A stretch of DNA of 64,000 nucleotides from Bacillus sp. SLBN-46 (GCF_031453555.1 NZ_JAVIZM010000001.1:4037001-4101000); one strand, 5' to 3'; positions 25,888-35,496 are shown, numbered from the stretch's first letter. Made by a program: numbers and translations. The notes: generated from the sequence alone by a model not told the origin.

Positions 25888-26598
25888 TTAAGACTTTGTA
25901 GGTTCTTCGGTGTTTTCCATATATTTATTTAGCGGGAAGATAAGTTCTTTGAATTTTGTTGCAAATAGATTGACAAATCCTTTTTGATATTCATATAGCG
26001 GATTTCCAGCTTGTTTAATAGTTTTGATATATTGCACTCTTCCTTTTTTCCTAAGATCAATATAATGCTCCATCATTTCTATATTTTTCTCAATCGATTG
26101 GTAGTTTGCAATAGTTCGGCACGGTGTACTTAAGAGTGACAATACTGTCTTTTGAATTTGATCCATTTGCGCATTTATTTCCTCATAAGACTGAACCGGA
26201 AAGAAATGCTGCAAGGTGGTGGTTGACATTAAAAATTCATCACGTGCAGTCTTTTCCCATTCAGTAAATTCCTTTATAAATTGCTCAGCTATTGCTTTTT
26301 TACTTCCCTGATTCCGTTGTACAATTTCAGAGAATCGTCTCACCTCTTTTAAGAGGGCTTCGTCGCGGTGATCAACACACTTTGCCCATTCATCTAATTC
26401 AGCAAATGCATATCGCCAGAGCAGGTCTAGGCTAGAAAGCGATGCTTCATTTTCACCATCGACAATGGTTTCTTCGTCCTGTTTTTCTTCTAGTAATGGT
26501 TCATCTACAATTTCTACCGTTTCGTCCACTTCTTGTTTCTTCTTTCGCGTTATTGTTTCTTTCAATGATTCTTTTAGATTATCTTTTTTTGCAGCCAT
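25888..26598 (-). CDS. Probable PHA granule-associated (phasin-like) protein
   Basis: 236 residues from ATG 26598. A Lys/Glu-rich, low-complexity N-terminus (about 1-55) is followed by long amphipathic helices without cysteine-rich or catalytic motifs (WRYAFAELDEWAKCVDHRD; LSTPCRTIANYQSIEKN). I do not recognise a firm family. Its place as first gene before phaR and phaC corresponds to that of phaP in other bacilli, and helical coats are typical of phasins. It could alternatively be a PhaQ-like or novel granule protein. Confidence 0.6.
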   Translation of the reverse strand: MAAKKDNLKESLKETITRKKKQEVDETVEIVDEPLLEEKQDEETIVDGENEASLSSLDLLWRYAFAELDEWAKCVDHRDEALLKEVRRFSEIVQRNQGSKKAIAEQFIKEFTEWEKTARDEFLMSTTTLQHFFPVQSYEEINAQMDQIQKTVLSLLSTPCRTIANYQSIEKNIEMMEHYIDLRKKGRVQYIKTIKQAGNPLYEYQKGFVNLFATKFKELIFPLNKYMENTEEPTKS

Positions 26599-26676
26599 AT
26601 TAGGCACATCCTTTTTAAAATATAGTAAAGATTCTAGATTAAATCGAAATCTATGTTATTAATGAGTCCAGTGAGA

Positions 26677-27948
26677 TTAGAGGTTCACTATCTTATTTTT
26701 ATTCTCTGTTATGACTCGTTTTTTGGGCTTTCCGAACAGGAACATCAATAAAGCTGTACTCACCATAGCAACAGAGATTCCATATATGGATGAGCTAAAA
26801 CCAACTGCAGGATTTGCACCTGAAGTTTGAATGAGCTTTCCAAAAATAATGGGAGCAAAAATACCTGAGGAAGTCATGATTCCATAATAAGTACCTGTCA
26901 TAACACCTCTCCGCTCTGGAAGTAAACTAATGATGACTGTAGGATTAAGGTTGCCAGCAGTAACCACGACCGTATACACCAAAGAAAGGATAGTGATGAT
27001 CGAACCCTTTCCATTAACAAGGGGATATAAAGCGTATAAAATTCCTGCTAGAATCAGACTACTGGCAGAAAAAAGAATGCGTGACTTCCATAAATCTAGA
27101 GTTTTTTTGTATATTCGATCTGAAATGATTGCCAGCACTAATGAAGACATCGCCCCTATTAATCCGGAAATAGCAATAATTTTTCCAGCTTGTTGTTCAG
27201 TGAATCCCTTAACTTTCATTAGATAGGCAGGATTAAAGGTAAGCCCAAAAACAATATAAGAAAAGCCGATACATGCGGCTAAGGATGTAAAAATAAAAAT
27301 TGGAGATCGTAACGCTTTCCATATATCCTTCCCATATGTCTCTTGTTTGTTTTCCTGTTTATTTCCCTCTTCCTCAAACGAATTATCTGATTTCAGCCGT
27401 CCGAGCCATAGCCAACTAATTAACCAGACAAAGCTGAGAATGCCAGAAATAAAAAACGTTTGTTTCCAACCATAATTTGACATCAAAAAAACCACTATCG
27501 GGGCTGTAACAGCTATGCCCACAATATTTCCAAAATTTATGATTGATATGGCCAGTCCACGTGATTCCGGTTTAAACCATTTACTAATATGACTGATTGC
27601 GGTTGCTTGAAAAGGGCCTTCTCCTACACCTAGTAAAACTCTACTAAATAATAGTAGTGGAAGTCCTGAAATAAACATCACCATAGATTGCGCCATGGTC
27701 CAAATAATCGCCATAACAGCCAATATTTTTCCAGTTCCATAACGGTCTGATAAAGAAGCCCCTACTATTCCAGCTAATGAGAACAACCAAAAAAAACTGC
27801 TTCCAACCATTCCAAATTGAGAGAAAGTTAGATTCAAATCCTTCATAATATGGATTCCGGCTAAACCTGTAATGGATTTATCGGCAAAATTAACAATAGA
27901 CATAATAAAAAGTGCAAGTAAAATCACCCATTTCGTCCAACGCTTCAT
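26677..27948 (-). CDS. MFS transporter (anion:cation symporter type)
   Basis: A 423-residue, 12-helix major facilitator. The loop 2-3 motif SDRYGTGKIL and the matching SDRIYKKTLDLWKSR in the second half are present, plus GVGEGPFQATAISHISKWFK, which resembles the ACS (organic anion) family. It lies 43 bases downstream of the alkyl-sulfatase-like gene. Uptake of the sulfated or carboxylated substrate of that pathway is a reasonable inference. Confidence 0.8.
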   Translation of the reverse strand: MKRWTKWVILLALFIMSIVNFADKSITGLAGIHIMKDLNLTFSQFGMVGSSFFWLFSLAGIVGASLSDRYGTGKILAVMAIIWTMAQSMVMFISGLPLLLFSRVLLGVGEGPFQATAISHISKWFKPESRGLAISIINFGNIVGIAVTAPIVVFLMSNYGWKQTFFISGILSFVWLISWLWLGRLKSDNSFEEEGNKQENKQETYGKDIWKALRSPIFIFTSLAACIGFSYIVFGLTFNPAYLMKVKGFTEQQAGKIIAISGLIGAMSSLVLAIISDRIYKKTLDLWKSRILFSASSLILAGILYALYPLVNGKGSIITILSLVYTVVVTAGNLNPTVIISLLPERRGVMTGTYYGIMTSSGIFAPIIFGKLIQTSGANPAVGFSSSIYGISVAMVSTALLMFLFGKPKKRVITENKNKIVNL

Positions 27949-27990
27949 TCAAACTCCTGCCTCTCATGGAAAAATTGTTTTGTTTGTTAA

Positions 27991-29895
27991 TTAAGGCGTT
28001 ACGATATTTGGAAGACTGTCGAACTCATCCAAAAGTGATAGAAATTCATCTAATTTTGTTTGGTCACCAGAGATCATTGATTTACCTGCAGCAACAGCTT
28101 GAACAGGTGAAAGAAGACCCAGCCCAATACCATAGAATGTTATTCGATCAAGAGTTACGGTAACATCTGGGTTAGCGTCAACCTTACCTTCTTTATAAAT
28201 CAAAACAGAATTTTCTATATATATTGCATATTTTTGGTTTGAATCAGATAGGATTATATTCAACGTGATTTTTTTACCATCAGCTTTGGGTCCGTTTAGT
28301 TTAATAGCGATCAACTTTAAGAAATCCTCCACTGGCATATAGTGAATAATTCCAGAAACATCTAATGGTGTATGATCTTGATTTAAACCATTTCTTAGTT
28401 CGGAAGCACCAACAAGATAAATATTTCGCCAATTGGCTGATTCGGCTTGGTAACCCAATTGTTCATATGCATCCGCTAATAAATTTTTTGCTTCCGTATT
28501 TTTTGGGTCAGCCATTACAACGTTTTTTAATACCTGAGCTACCCAACGGTATTCCCCATTTTCAAAGTCGTCTTTTGCTTTTTCCAGAATAGCAACTGCT
28601 CCGCCCATGTATTCTACATATTTAAGACCTGTTTCCACTTGTGGTAAAGGATCTAAATCTGAAGGATGTGCACTATAATAACCTAAATAATAATTGTAAA
28701 TTCCTTTTGAATTATGCTTTAACGTACCGTAATACCCACGATTCCCCCAATACATATCTAATGATTTTGGAAGTTTGATCGTTTCAGCTATTTCCTCCAT
28801 CGTATATCCATGGTTGGCTAAACGTACTGTCTGGTCATGCATATATTTATACAAATCTCGCTGCAATTTCAAATGTCCTAAAGCACGATCCTTGCCCCAA
28901 ACAGGCCATGCATGAATCATGAGCAAAGCATCGATATCTTCATTCTGAAATAAATCAATGGTCTTATCGAGTGAATTAGCCCAATGCAGAGCATCCCGAG
29001 TTTTTGCCCCTCTAACCGTATAAATTTGATGCATCAATTGATTGGCGTTCTCTGAGACAAATAATGCTTTGTAATCTCGGATATAAAAATGCATTTCAGC
29101 AGGTGCTTCTGTGTTTGGGGTTAACAAAAATTGAAATGTTACGCCATCGATTTCCATCGTTTGGATTTCATTTTCTATTTCAATTGTAGGCAGCGCAAAA
29201 CTCATCGATCCAGAACTCATTGTATTACCTATACCTATTGATACAGAGCCCTTACTTCCATCTGGAATATTTTTACCAAACTGATACTCGGCCCTACGCG
29301 CCATAATGGTACCCAAAAGCACATTTTCACTTAACGCTTCTTTTGTAAAATGTTGAGGAACAATAATAGGAATGGCCGGATTTTCCGCATACTTTAGAAC
29401 AGCCTGAATGCCGCCAAAATGGTCCGCATGACTTTGACTAATAATAATGGCTGAAACTGGCTTTCTTGGACGATGTTTATAATATAATTCCATGGCAGCT
29501 TCAGCGGATTCCGTACTTCCTAATGCATCACAGACAATGACGCCTTGTTTCCCTTCAAAAAAGAAAGTGGTGGCGATGGATTGCCCACGCACTTGATAAA
29601 TTCCTTCTACCACTTCAAATAAACCAGATATAGCCTGTAATTGGGCATTTCTCCAAAGGCTTGGGTTCACTGTGGCTGGAGCAATGTTGTTAAGAAATTC
29701 TAGCTTATCAATGTCCCAAACAACTTCACCGGAATGATCTTTAATAATTGTAGATTGTAAAGGTGCAATAAAACCGCGGTTTGCATCTTCGAAATCCTGT
29801 CGATCTTTGAAATTTAGTGATTCATATACTCCTAAATTTGCCTTTTTTGTAAAAGAAGTGGCGGACTTAGATGGATTAAAAACTTTGCTTATCAT
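27991..29895 (-). CDS. Alkyl-sulfatase-family metallo-hydrolase, altered metal motif
   Basis: A 634-residue protein with the three parts of SdsA1-type linear alkylsulfatases: a metallo-beta-lactamase domain (about 95-340), the dimerisation domain (about 370-500, from QRDLYKYMHDQT) and a C-terminal SCP2-like lipid-binding domain (about 515-634). The known enzymes hydrolyse SDS-like esters to alcohol and sulfate. Here the first ligand of HxHxDH is replaced: Q154-S-H156-A-D158-H159. Later ligand regions (FVSENANQLMHQ, IHAWPVWG) also deviate from the usual ENxTHxLHN and HHWPxWG. The start is ATG 29895 after GGAGG. Substrate may differ from simple alkyl sulfates. Confidence 0.8.
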   Translation of the reverse strand: MISKVFNPSKSATSFTKKANLGVYESLNFKDRQDFEDANRGFIAPLQSTIIKDHSGEVVWDIDKLEFLNNIAPATVNPSLWRNAQLQAISGLFEVVEGIYQVRGQSIATTFFFEGKQGVIVCDALGSTESAEAAMELYYKHRPRKPVSAIIISQSHADHFGGIQAVLKYAENPAIPIIVPQHFTKEALSENVLLGTIMARRAEYQFGKNIPDGSKGSVSIGIGNTMSSGSMSFALPTIEIENEIQTMEIDGVTFQFLLTPNTEAPAEMHFYIRDYKALFVSENANQLMHQIYTVRGAKTRDALHWANSLDKTIDLFQNEDIDALLMIHAWPVWGKDRALGHLKLQRDLYKYMHDQTVRLANHGYTMEEIAETIKLPKSLDMYWGNRGYYGTLKHNSKGIYNYYLGYYSAHPSDLDPLPQVETGLKYVEYMGGAVAILEKAKDDFENGEYRWVAQVLKNVVMADPKNTEAKNLLADAYEQLGYQAESANWRNIYLVGASELRNGLNQDHTPLDVSGIIHYMPVEDFLKLIAIKLNGPKADGKKITLNIILSDSNQKYAIYIENSVLIYKEGKVDANPDVTVTLDRITFYGIGLGLLSPVQAVAAGKSMISGDQTKLDEFLSLLDEFDSLPNIVTP

Positions 29896-29936
29896 ATAAA
29901 CCTCCAAGGATTGTTGTTTTTTGAATTTACAAAAAA

Positions 29937-30008
29937 GGAAAACACTTTTGACTTCCTGGCTGTCAGGTCTCCGACCCTACATTAACAGGAGGTTTTCAAG
30001 TGTTTTCC
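29937..30008 (-). promoter_or_regulatory. Structured leader / attenuator-like hairpin before the alkyl-sulfatase gene
   Basis: On the minus strand an 11-base outer stem (GGAAAACACTT / AAGTGTTTTCC) encloses further pairings (CCT/AGG, CTGT/ACAG, GGTC-GGA-GACC) and ends in TTTTTT. It lies between the alcohol dehydrogenase stop and the alkyl-sulfatase start. It can act as a terminator, so it may attenuate expression of the two distal genes. It matches no riboswitch I know. Confidence 0.55.
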
Positions 30009-30034
30009 GGATTACAAGATTGCCAATGGTCGTG

Positions 30035-31243
30035 TTAAGCCTCTATTGCTTTTAACTCGAACACTTCATTTATCACTTTGGTGATAATAGGCGCTGGGAT
30101 CTTGAAGAAAACTCCTGCAGGGTCATGGTGAACAGCCGGCACCAAAAGGTGTAGCTTATCTTCGTTACATTCAAATTCAGCAAAAGTATCAGGTAAATTC
30201 ACCGCTTTGCGGAGATCTCTTATGAATTGAATAACTTCCTCTAAACATTGCTCATGTTTATCTGATGGGTTCTCGATACCTAATGCTTGGGCAAACCCAG
30301 CGATTCGCGTCAAATAATATTCAGGCAAAGATTCCATAACATTTGGCAAAAGCACAGCATTAGCCAGTCCGTGTGGGATATTGAATTTTGCCCCGATTGC
30401 ATGTGCCATATTGTGAACCGGAACGGCATTCAGGCATAAGCAGAAAGCAGAAATGGCCATCGAACTTGCCATCAGCATATTCGCTCTTGCTGAAAGATCG
30501 TCCCCTTTATGGACCGCAGTCTTCAGATTGTCTACAATCATACGTATCGATTGCAAGGCATAGGCGTCTGTCATAGGATTGGCTTTCGGTGAAAAATAAG
30601 CTTCCACTGCATGCGTCAAGGCATCAAATCCTGTAAAGGCAGTGATTCTAGGAGGTAGCCCTACTGTTAAATCCGGATCCAGAATCGCCATGTCCGCATT
30701 GATAAACGGATGAAGCAAGTTTGATTTAATTCCGAGCCTTTCATTAAGGATAACGGCTACAGGTGATACTTCCGCTCCTGTTCCCGCCGTTGTCGCAATG
30801 GCTACGTGCGGAATCGGGATATATTGAGCCTCCGGCCACCACTCCATCACATTTCCAGTAAGTAGGGAATCACGAATGTCATCTAGACCTTTATGGAGCA
30901 ACCACTTGATCCCTTTTACTGTATCCAAGACACTGCCGCCGCCAAGTGCAATTAAGGCATCACCATTGCACTCTTTAAAGAAACGTGCACCGCGATTAAT
31001 TATTCCACCTTTTGCATCCTGTTCGATTTCATCAAACACACCAACAAGCTCCGGAGTTCCTGGCATGAAAGCAAATAATTCTTTAATTTGCTCAGTAATT
31101 CCAGCCTGTGTTAACCCTTTATCCGTGTAGAGCACTGCCCGTTTACCGCCAAGCCCTTTAATCATCTCAGGAAGCAAAGTTCTAGATCCCGCCCCGCTAT
31201 TTACAACTGTTCGAACAGAAAATTGAAAAAATGATGTCGACAT
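30035..31243 (-). CDS. Iron-containing (group III) alcohol dehydrogenase
   Basis: A 402-residue Fe-dependent NAD(P) dehydrogenase. GGGSVLD binds the cofactor. The metal ligands are visible in TGFDALTHAVEAY and in HNMAHAIGAKFNIPHGLANA. It would oxidise the alcohol released by the hydrolase to an aldehyde (inference from the operon). It is third in ligase-ALDH-ADH, 46 bases after the aldehyde dehydrogenase gene. Confidence 0.9.
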   Translation of the reverse strand: MSTSFFQFSVRTVVNSGAGSRTLLPEMIKGLGGKRAVLYTDKGLTQAGITEQIKELFAFMPGTPELVGVFDEIEQDAKGGIINRGARFFKECNGDALIALGGGSVLDTVKGIKWLLHKGLDDIRDSLLTGNVMEWWPEAQYIPIPHVAIATTAGTGAEVSPVAVILNERLGIKSNLLHPFINADMAILDPDLTVGLPPRITAFTGFDALTHAVEAYFSPKANPMTDAYALQSIRMIVDNLKTAVHKGDDLSARANMLMASSMAISAFCLCLNAVPVHNMAHAIGAKFNIPHGLANAVLLPNVMESLPEYYLTRIAGFAQALGIENPSDKHEQCLEEVIQFIRDLRKAVNLPDTFAEFECNEDKLHLLVPAVHHDPAGVFFKIPAPIITKVINEVFELKAIEA

Positions 31244-31289
31244 ACAATCACCTGCTTTTTTAGATTTTTATTAATAAATGAGGCCAGGA

Positions 31290-32810
31290 TTATCCCAAAA
31301 GAATTTGGTACCAAGGTCTTTGGCTTACTTCAGGAACGAGTGAGCAGTGGACATGCTTGACTTGAGAATATTCATCCAATGCATGGCGTCCTAATTCCCG
31401 CCCAAAACCGCTTTGCTTGTAACCGCCAAATGGCGCATCACTTCGGAGCATGTGCCAATCATTGATCCAAATCGTTCCTGCCTTTAATTCACGGGCGATT
31501 TGCATGGCTTTATTCACATCCTTCGACCAAACTCCGCCTGCTAACCCATAAATCGTATCATTCGCAATTTCAATTGCCTCTTCCACTGTGGAGTAACGGA
31601 TGACTGATAGAACCGGCCCGAAGATTTCTTCTCTAGCAATCTTCATATCATTATGAACATCGGCAAAAATGGTAGGCTCGACATAATATCCGTTTTCAAA
31701 TCCTTCTACGATCCTGCGTTTTCCACCGCAAACGATTCGTGCCCCTTCTTGAATCCCGGATTCAATATAAGAGAGAACCGTTTCCAATTGCTGCTGTGAA
31801 ACAAGCGGACCCATTCCTGTTGCCATATCTAAAGGATTTCCAATTGTAATGGTGCTTGCAAGTTCAGCTAATTGTTCAATTACTTGATCATAAATGGAAT
31901 CATGTACGAGAACTCGAGTGCCTGATTCACAAATTTGTCCAGAGTGGGATAAGAATCCGAATAAAATGCCTGGAATGGTAATACTCAAGTCGGCATCCGG
32001 CATTACGATAGCTGGTGATTTACCGCCTAACTCAAGGGTGACGCGTTTTACCGTTCCGGCTGCCATCTGCATAATGCGGCTCCCTACTTCTGTAGAACCA
32101 GTAAAAGCCACTTTGTCTACACTTGGATGCGTGACAAGAGCTTCTCCAATGGTGGCTCCAGGACCAGATACCACATTGAATACACCTGCCGGGATTCCTG
32201 CTTCAGCTGCCAATTCCGCTAATTTCAAGGTAGATAGCGGCGTATTCGATGCTGGCTTGATTACTATAGAGTTCCCCATTGCCAACGCAGGGGCCAATTT
32301 CCACATAGCCAGAATCATTGGAAAATTCCAAGCGGTAATGGCCGCTACAACACCTATCGGTTCCCTCCAAACCTGGTTATTGCTTGGTCCAGGAAATGGT
32401 AAAGTAGGAAGGGATTCTACATAGGGATACTCTACAGTAAACTTTGCTGTTTGCTGTAAGAGATCGACAATGGATAGGATGTCCATGTTTGAAATGCGTC
32501 GAACCGTTGCTCCTGAACTAATAGATTCTAAGTATCCCAATCCTTCTGCATGTTCAATGATTTTGTTGCCAAATTGGACAAGTACGTTAGCACGTTCTTG
32601 TGGGGATTTTTTAGACCATACTCCCGAATCAAAAGCCTGTCGAGCTGATACAACGGCCGCCTCTACATCTTCTTTCCCGGCTTTCGCCACCTTTGCTGCG
32701 ACTTCACCAGTTGCAGGGTTTACTACCTCAAACGTTTCTCCGCTTAACGCAGGCTTCCACTCCCCGTTTATAAAAAGTGGAAATTCCAATGTTTGCACTG
32801 CTGCTTTCAT
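31290..32810 (-). CDS. NAD(P)-dependent aldehyde dehydrogenase
   Basis: A 506-residue ALDH. The cofactor segment is TAWNFPMILAMWKLAPAL, the catalytic glutamate lies in LELGGKSP and the nucleophile cysteine in GQICESGTRV, followed by EEIFGPVLSV. All catalytic residues are present. In context it would turn the long-chain aldehyde into a fatty acid. It is second in the operon, between acyl-CoA ligase (28 bases upstream) and Fe-ADH. Confidence 0.92.
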   Translation of the reverse strand: MKAAVQTLEFPLFINGEWKPALSGETFEVVNPATGEVAAKVAKAGKEDVEAAVVSARQAFDSGVWSKKSPQERANVLVQFGNKIIEHAEGLGYLESISSGATVRRISNMDILSIVDLLQQTAKFTVEYPYVESLPTLPFPGPSNNQVWREPIGVVAAITAWNFPMILAMWKLAPALAMGNSIVIKPASNTPLSTLKLAELAAEAGIPAGVFNVVSGPGATIGEALVTHPSVDKVAFTGSTEVGSRIMQMAAGTVKRVTLELGGKSPAIVMPDADLSITIPGILFGFLSHSGQICESGTRVLVHDSIYDQVIEQLAELASTITIGNPLDMATGMGPLVSQQQLETVLSYIESGIQEGARIVCGGKRRIVEGFENGYYVEPTIFADVHNDMKIAREEIFGPVLSVIRYSTVEEAIEIANDTIYGLAGGVWSKDVNKAMQIARELKAGTIWINDWHMLRSDAPFGGYKQSGFGRELGRHALDEYSQVKHVHCSLVPEVSQRPWYQILLG

Positions 32811-32838
32811 AGCAATTCCTCCTTAGTTCCCTATTAAA

Positions 32839-34350
32839 TTAGTTAACTTCCACTCGTTCAACAAGCAAAGCTCTTCTCAAAATCTTACCTGTGCTGTTCT
32901 TAGGTAATTCCTTCATAAATTCCACTTGTTTTGGCAGCTTGTACTTTGCAAGTTTGTCTTGGCAGAAATACAGGATTTCTTCCATCGTGATATCTTCATC
33001 ATTAGTGACCACAAAAGCCTTCACGATTTCTCCGTATTCTGTATCCGGAATTCCGACCACGGCCGTTTCGACAATGGCTGGGTGTTGGTACAATACCTCT
33101 TCGACTTCTCTCGGATAGACATTGTATCCGCCAACAAGGATCATATCTTTCTTACGGTCCACGATATAGATGTACCCTTCTTCATCCATTCGGGCCAAAT
33201 CACCGGTATAAAACCATCCATCCTTCAATGCTGAAGCTGTAGCTTCCGGCATTCCTAAATACCCCAACATTACATTCGGACCTTTTACAATCAATTCTCC
33301 GATTTCTCCTCTTGGAACTTCGATCCCATCCGAATCTACCACTTTGTTCTTTACATTAGGTATATCAATACCAACAGAGCCTGTTTTCCGTGTTCCCCGC
33401 AACGGATTAAAGGCTGTTACGGGAGCCGTTTCAGAAAGACCATACCCTTCTAAAACGTGAACCTTATACTTTTCTTCGAATCTATGTAATAATTCAACAG
33501 GAATCGAAGCACCACCTGAAAAACAAGCCCGTATCGATGAAAAATGTTCGGCCTTCGCTCCTGGCACCTGTAACAAAAAGCTAAACATGGTCGGAACTCC
33601 GGCAAAAATGGTCGCATTCTCTCTTCTAATTGTGTTAATCACTTCAGTTGGGCTAAATTTAGGAACTATAACAATGGATGCCCCGCAAGCAATCGGAATG
33701 TTGATACAAGTCGCGATACAAAAAACATGGAACATAGGAAGAACCGCAATGATCCGATCTTCTTCAGTAAACTCTGTAAGCTGGGACATCGAAGCAGTAT
33801 TGGATGCCAAATTTCGATGGGAAAGCATGGCACCTTTAGGCTTACCAGTTGTGCCGGAAGTATAAAGAATAACCGCTAAATCTTCCTCTCCAATGGAAGG
33901 GCTTTCAAGTTTTTCTATTTGATCATGAATTAGACGCTCCCAAGACCATTCGGACTCGATTGAATCTGTGTAGATAACCATCTTCAAATTTCCAAGTTTC
34001 TCTCTTAATGGAGATATTGTCGCTTCTAAAGATGAATGAGCAATCAAAGCTTTTGCTTGGCTATTCGATAAAATATAGGAAATTTCTCCCAAAGTGTAGG
34101 CAGGATTAATCGGAACAACTACTGCACCTGCCCGAAGGATACCATGGTAAGCAATTACAAACTCAGGACAATTACCAAGCATTAAAGCGACTCTATCCCC
34201 TTTTCGGATGCCTGCGGCAGATATCCCGGATGCAGCACAATCTACTAATTTTTCAAGTTCGGCATACGTTGTACTTTGATTCAGAAACGTGTAAGCAATA
34301 TGATTAGGAAATCTTGCTGCACTATTCTTTAAATTCTCATTTAAATTCAT
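32839..34350 (-). CDS. Long/medium-chain acyl-CoA ligase (AMP-forming)
   Basis: A 503-residue ANL enzyme that activates a carboxylic acid to acyl-AMP and then acyl-CoA. Core motifs: YTSGTTGKPKGAM (P-loop A3), EGYGLSETAPV (A5), WFYTGDLARMDEEGY (A7), DRKKDMILVGGYNVYPRE (A8) and the catalytic lysine in PKNSTGKILRR (A10). It is the first gene of the operon, 144 bp from the divergent LysR gene, and yields acyl-CoA for beta-oxidation or PHA precursors. Confidence 0.92.
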   Translation of the reverse strand: MNLNENLKNSAARFPNHIAYTFLNQSTTYAELEKLVDCAASGISAAGIRKGDRVALMLGNCPEFVIAYHGILRAGAVVVPINPAYTLGEISYILSNSQAKALIAHSSLEATISPLREKLGNLKMVIYTDSIESEWSWERLIHDQIEKLESPSIGEEDLAVILYTSGTTGKPKGAMLSHRNLASNTASMSQLTEFTEEDRIIAVLPMFHVFCIATCINIPIACGASIVIVPKFSPTEVINTIRRENATIFAGVPTMFSFLLQVPGAKAEHFSSIRACFSGGASIPVELLHRFEEKYKVHVLEGYGLSETAPVTAFNPLRGTRKTGSVGIDIPNVKNKVVDSDGIEVPRGEIGELIVKGPNVMLGYLGMPEATASALKDGWFYTGDLARMDEEGYIYIVDRKKDMILVGGYNVYPREVEEVLYQHPAIVETAVVGIPDTEYGEIVKAFVVTNDEDITMEEILYFCQDKLAKYKLPKQVEFMKELPKNSTGKILRRALLVERVEVN

Positions 34351-34494
34351 CCTTTTCCCATCCTCCCTCTATTAAAATATTATTTAGAAAATTAGTAATT
34401 GCTTGAATTTATTATATATATAATTTACACTGAAATAAATCAACTGTTAATTAAGTATATAGAAGCTAGACTTCTATATTTAAAGGAGAAAACT

Positions 34495-35412
34495 ATGCAT
34501 ATTGAACAATTGGAATACATTGTAAAGGTTGCCGAAACAGGATCTATTTCTATAGCAGCAGAAAACCTGCATGTTTCTCAATCGGGAATTAGTCAATCCA
34601 TTTCTAGATTGGAAGAGGAGTTGGGCGTTAAAATATTTAAACGCCACAGACGACTTGGCGCCGTTCCAACAGAAGAAGGGAAAACTTTAGTTAAAAAGGC
34701 ATATGAGGTATTAACAAAACTTCAAGAATTTAAAGATGAAGCTCAAGCCTATAACACTGTATTTTCTGGAAATTTAAAATTATCAGCTATACCTGGCTTT
34801 ATGCTGTTCCTATTAAAACCTTTATCTTCTTTTAAAAACGCCTATCCAAATGTGAATATAGAAATTTCAGAAAAAGCTGTCCAGCATATTATAGAAAATG
34901 TCCAAAATAAACAGATTGATATTGGCCTAATCACGGTTTACGAAGATTTAATAAAAAAAAGAGAAGATTTAATCTTTGAAGTAATACTTGAAGGAAAAAT
35001 GAAGGTGTACGCCAGCAAATCCTCTCCTTTAGCGTCACAAAAATTTATAACACCAGAACAATTAATGACTCAAAATGTTATTTTATATAATGGTGATTAT
35101 GTGAAACGCTTTGCCAATAATTTGATTAGTAATTTCGGACCCATGAATATTTTATTTACCACGGATAATACAGAAGTAATAAAAAAAGCGATTTTAGAGG
35201 GGTTAGGAATTAGCTTCGGGCCAGATTTTTCAAACAAAAATGATCCTTATGTATTAAGCGGTGAAATCGTTCCTATCGAAATCATCAATTACGAACAGGA
35301 AAAGATAGGTGTAGGCTGGGTACGCTCGGAGAATAATCATTTTTCAATTAACACAAAAAAATTTTTAGAGCATTTTAATTTCCATTCCCGAATGCTGACG
35401 TATTCATCTTAA
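34495..35412 (+). CDS. LysR-family regulator divergent to the acyl-CoA ligase operon
   Basis: About 305 residues from ATG 34495 (ribosome site AAAGGAG). Helix-turn-helix: SIAAENLHVSQSGISQSISR. The effector domain begins near residue 90. The N-terminal reading frame upstream of this ATG is not part of the protein. The divergent position is typical for an LTTR controlling the neighbouring catabolic operon; its inducer would be a pathway intermediate. Both statements are inference from layout. Confidence 0.82.
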   Translation: MHIEQLEYIVKVAETGSISIAAENLHVSQSGISQSISRLEEELGVKIFKRHRRLGAVPTEEGKTLVKKAYEVLTKLQEFKDEAQAYNTVFSGNLKLSAIPGFMLFLLKPLSSFKNAYPNVNIEISEKAVQHIIENVQNKQIDIGLITVYEDLIKKREDLIFEVILEGKMKVYASKSSPLASQKFITPEQLMTQNVILYNGDYVKRFANNLISNFGPMNILFTTDNTEVIKKAILEGLGISFGPDFSNKNDPYVLSGEIVPIEIINYEQEKIGVGWVRSENNHFSINTKKFLEHFNFHSRMLTYSS

Positions 35413-35428
35413 TGATTATTGTTAAAGA

Positions 35429-35462
35429 AAACTCCCTTCAAAAAAATGAAGGGAGTTTTTTT
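35429..35462 (+). terminator. Terminator of the LysR gene
   Basis: AAACTCCCTTCA pairs with TGAAGGGAGTTT around six A, followed by a run of T. It starts 17 bases after the stop codon. Confidence 0.85.
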
Positions 35463-35496
35463 GTAATATTCCTCTAATTTGGGCTTTCTATAGATT

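Noticed and set aside
29937..30008. Leader hairpin as a known riboswitch
   Set aside because: It lacks the conserved cores of the SAM, glycine, THF, fluoride, guanidine or c-di-GMP classes that I could check by eye.
31894..32424. 176-codon open frame on the plus strand
   Set aside because: Antisense to the aldehyde dehydrogenase gene, which has all catalytic motifs.
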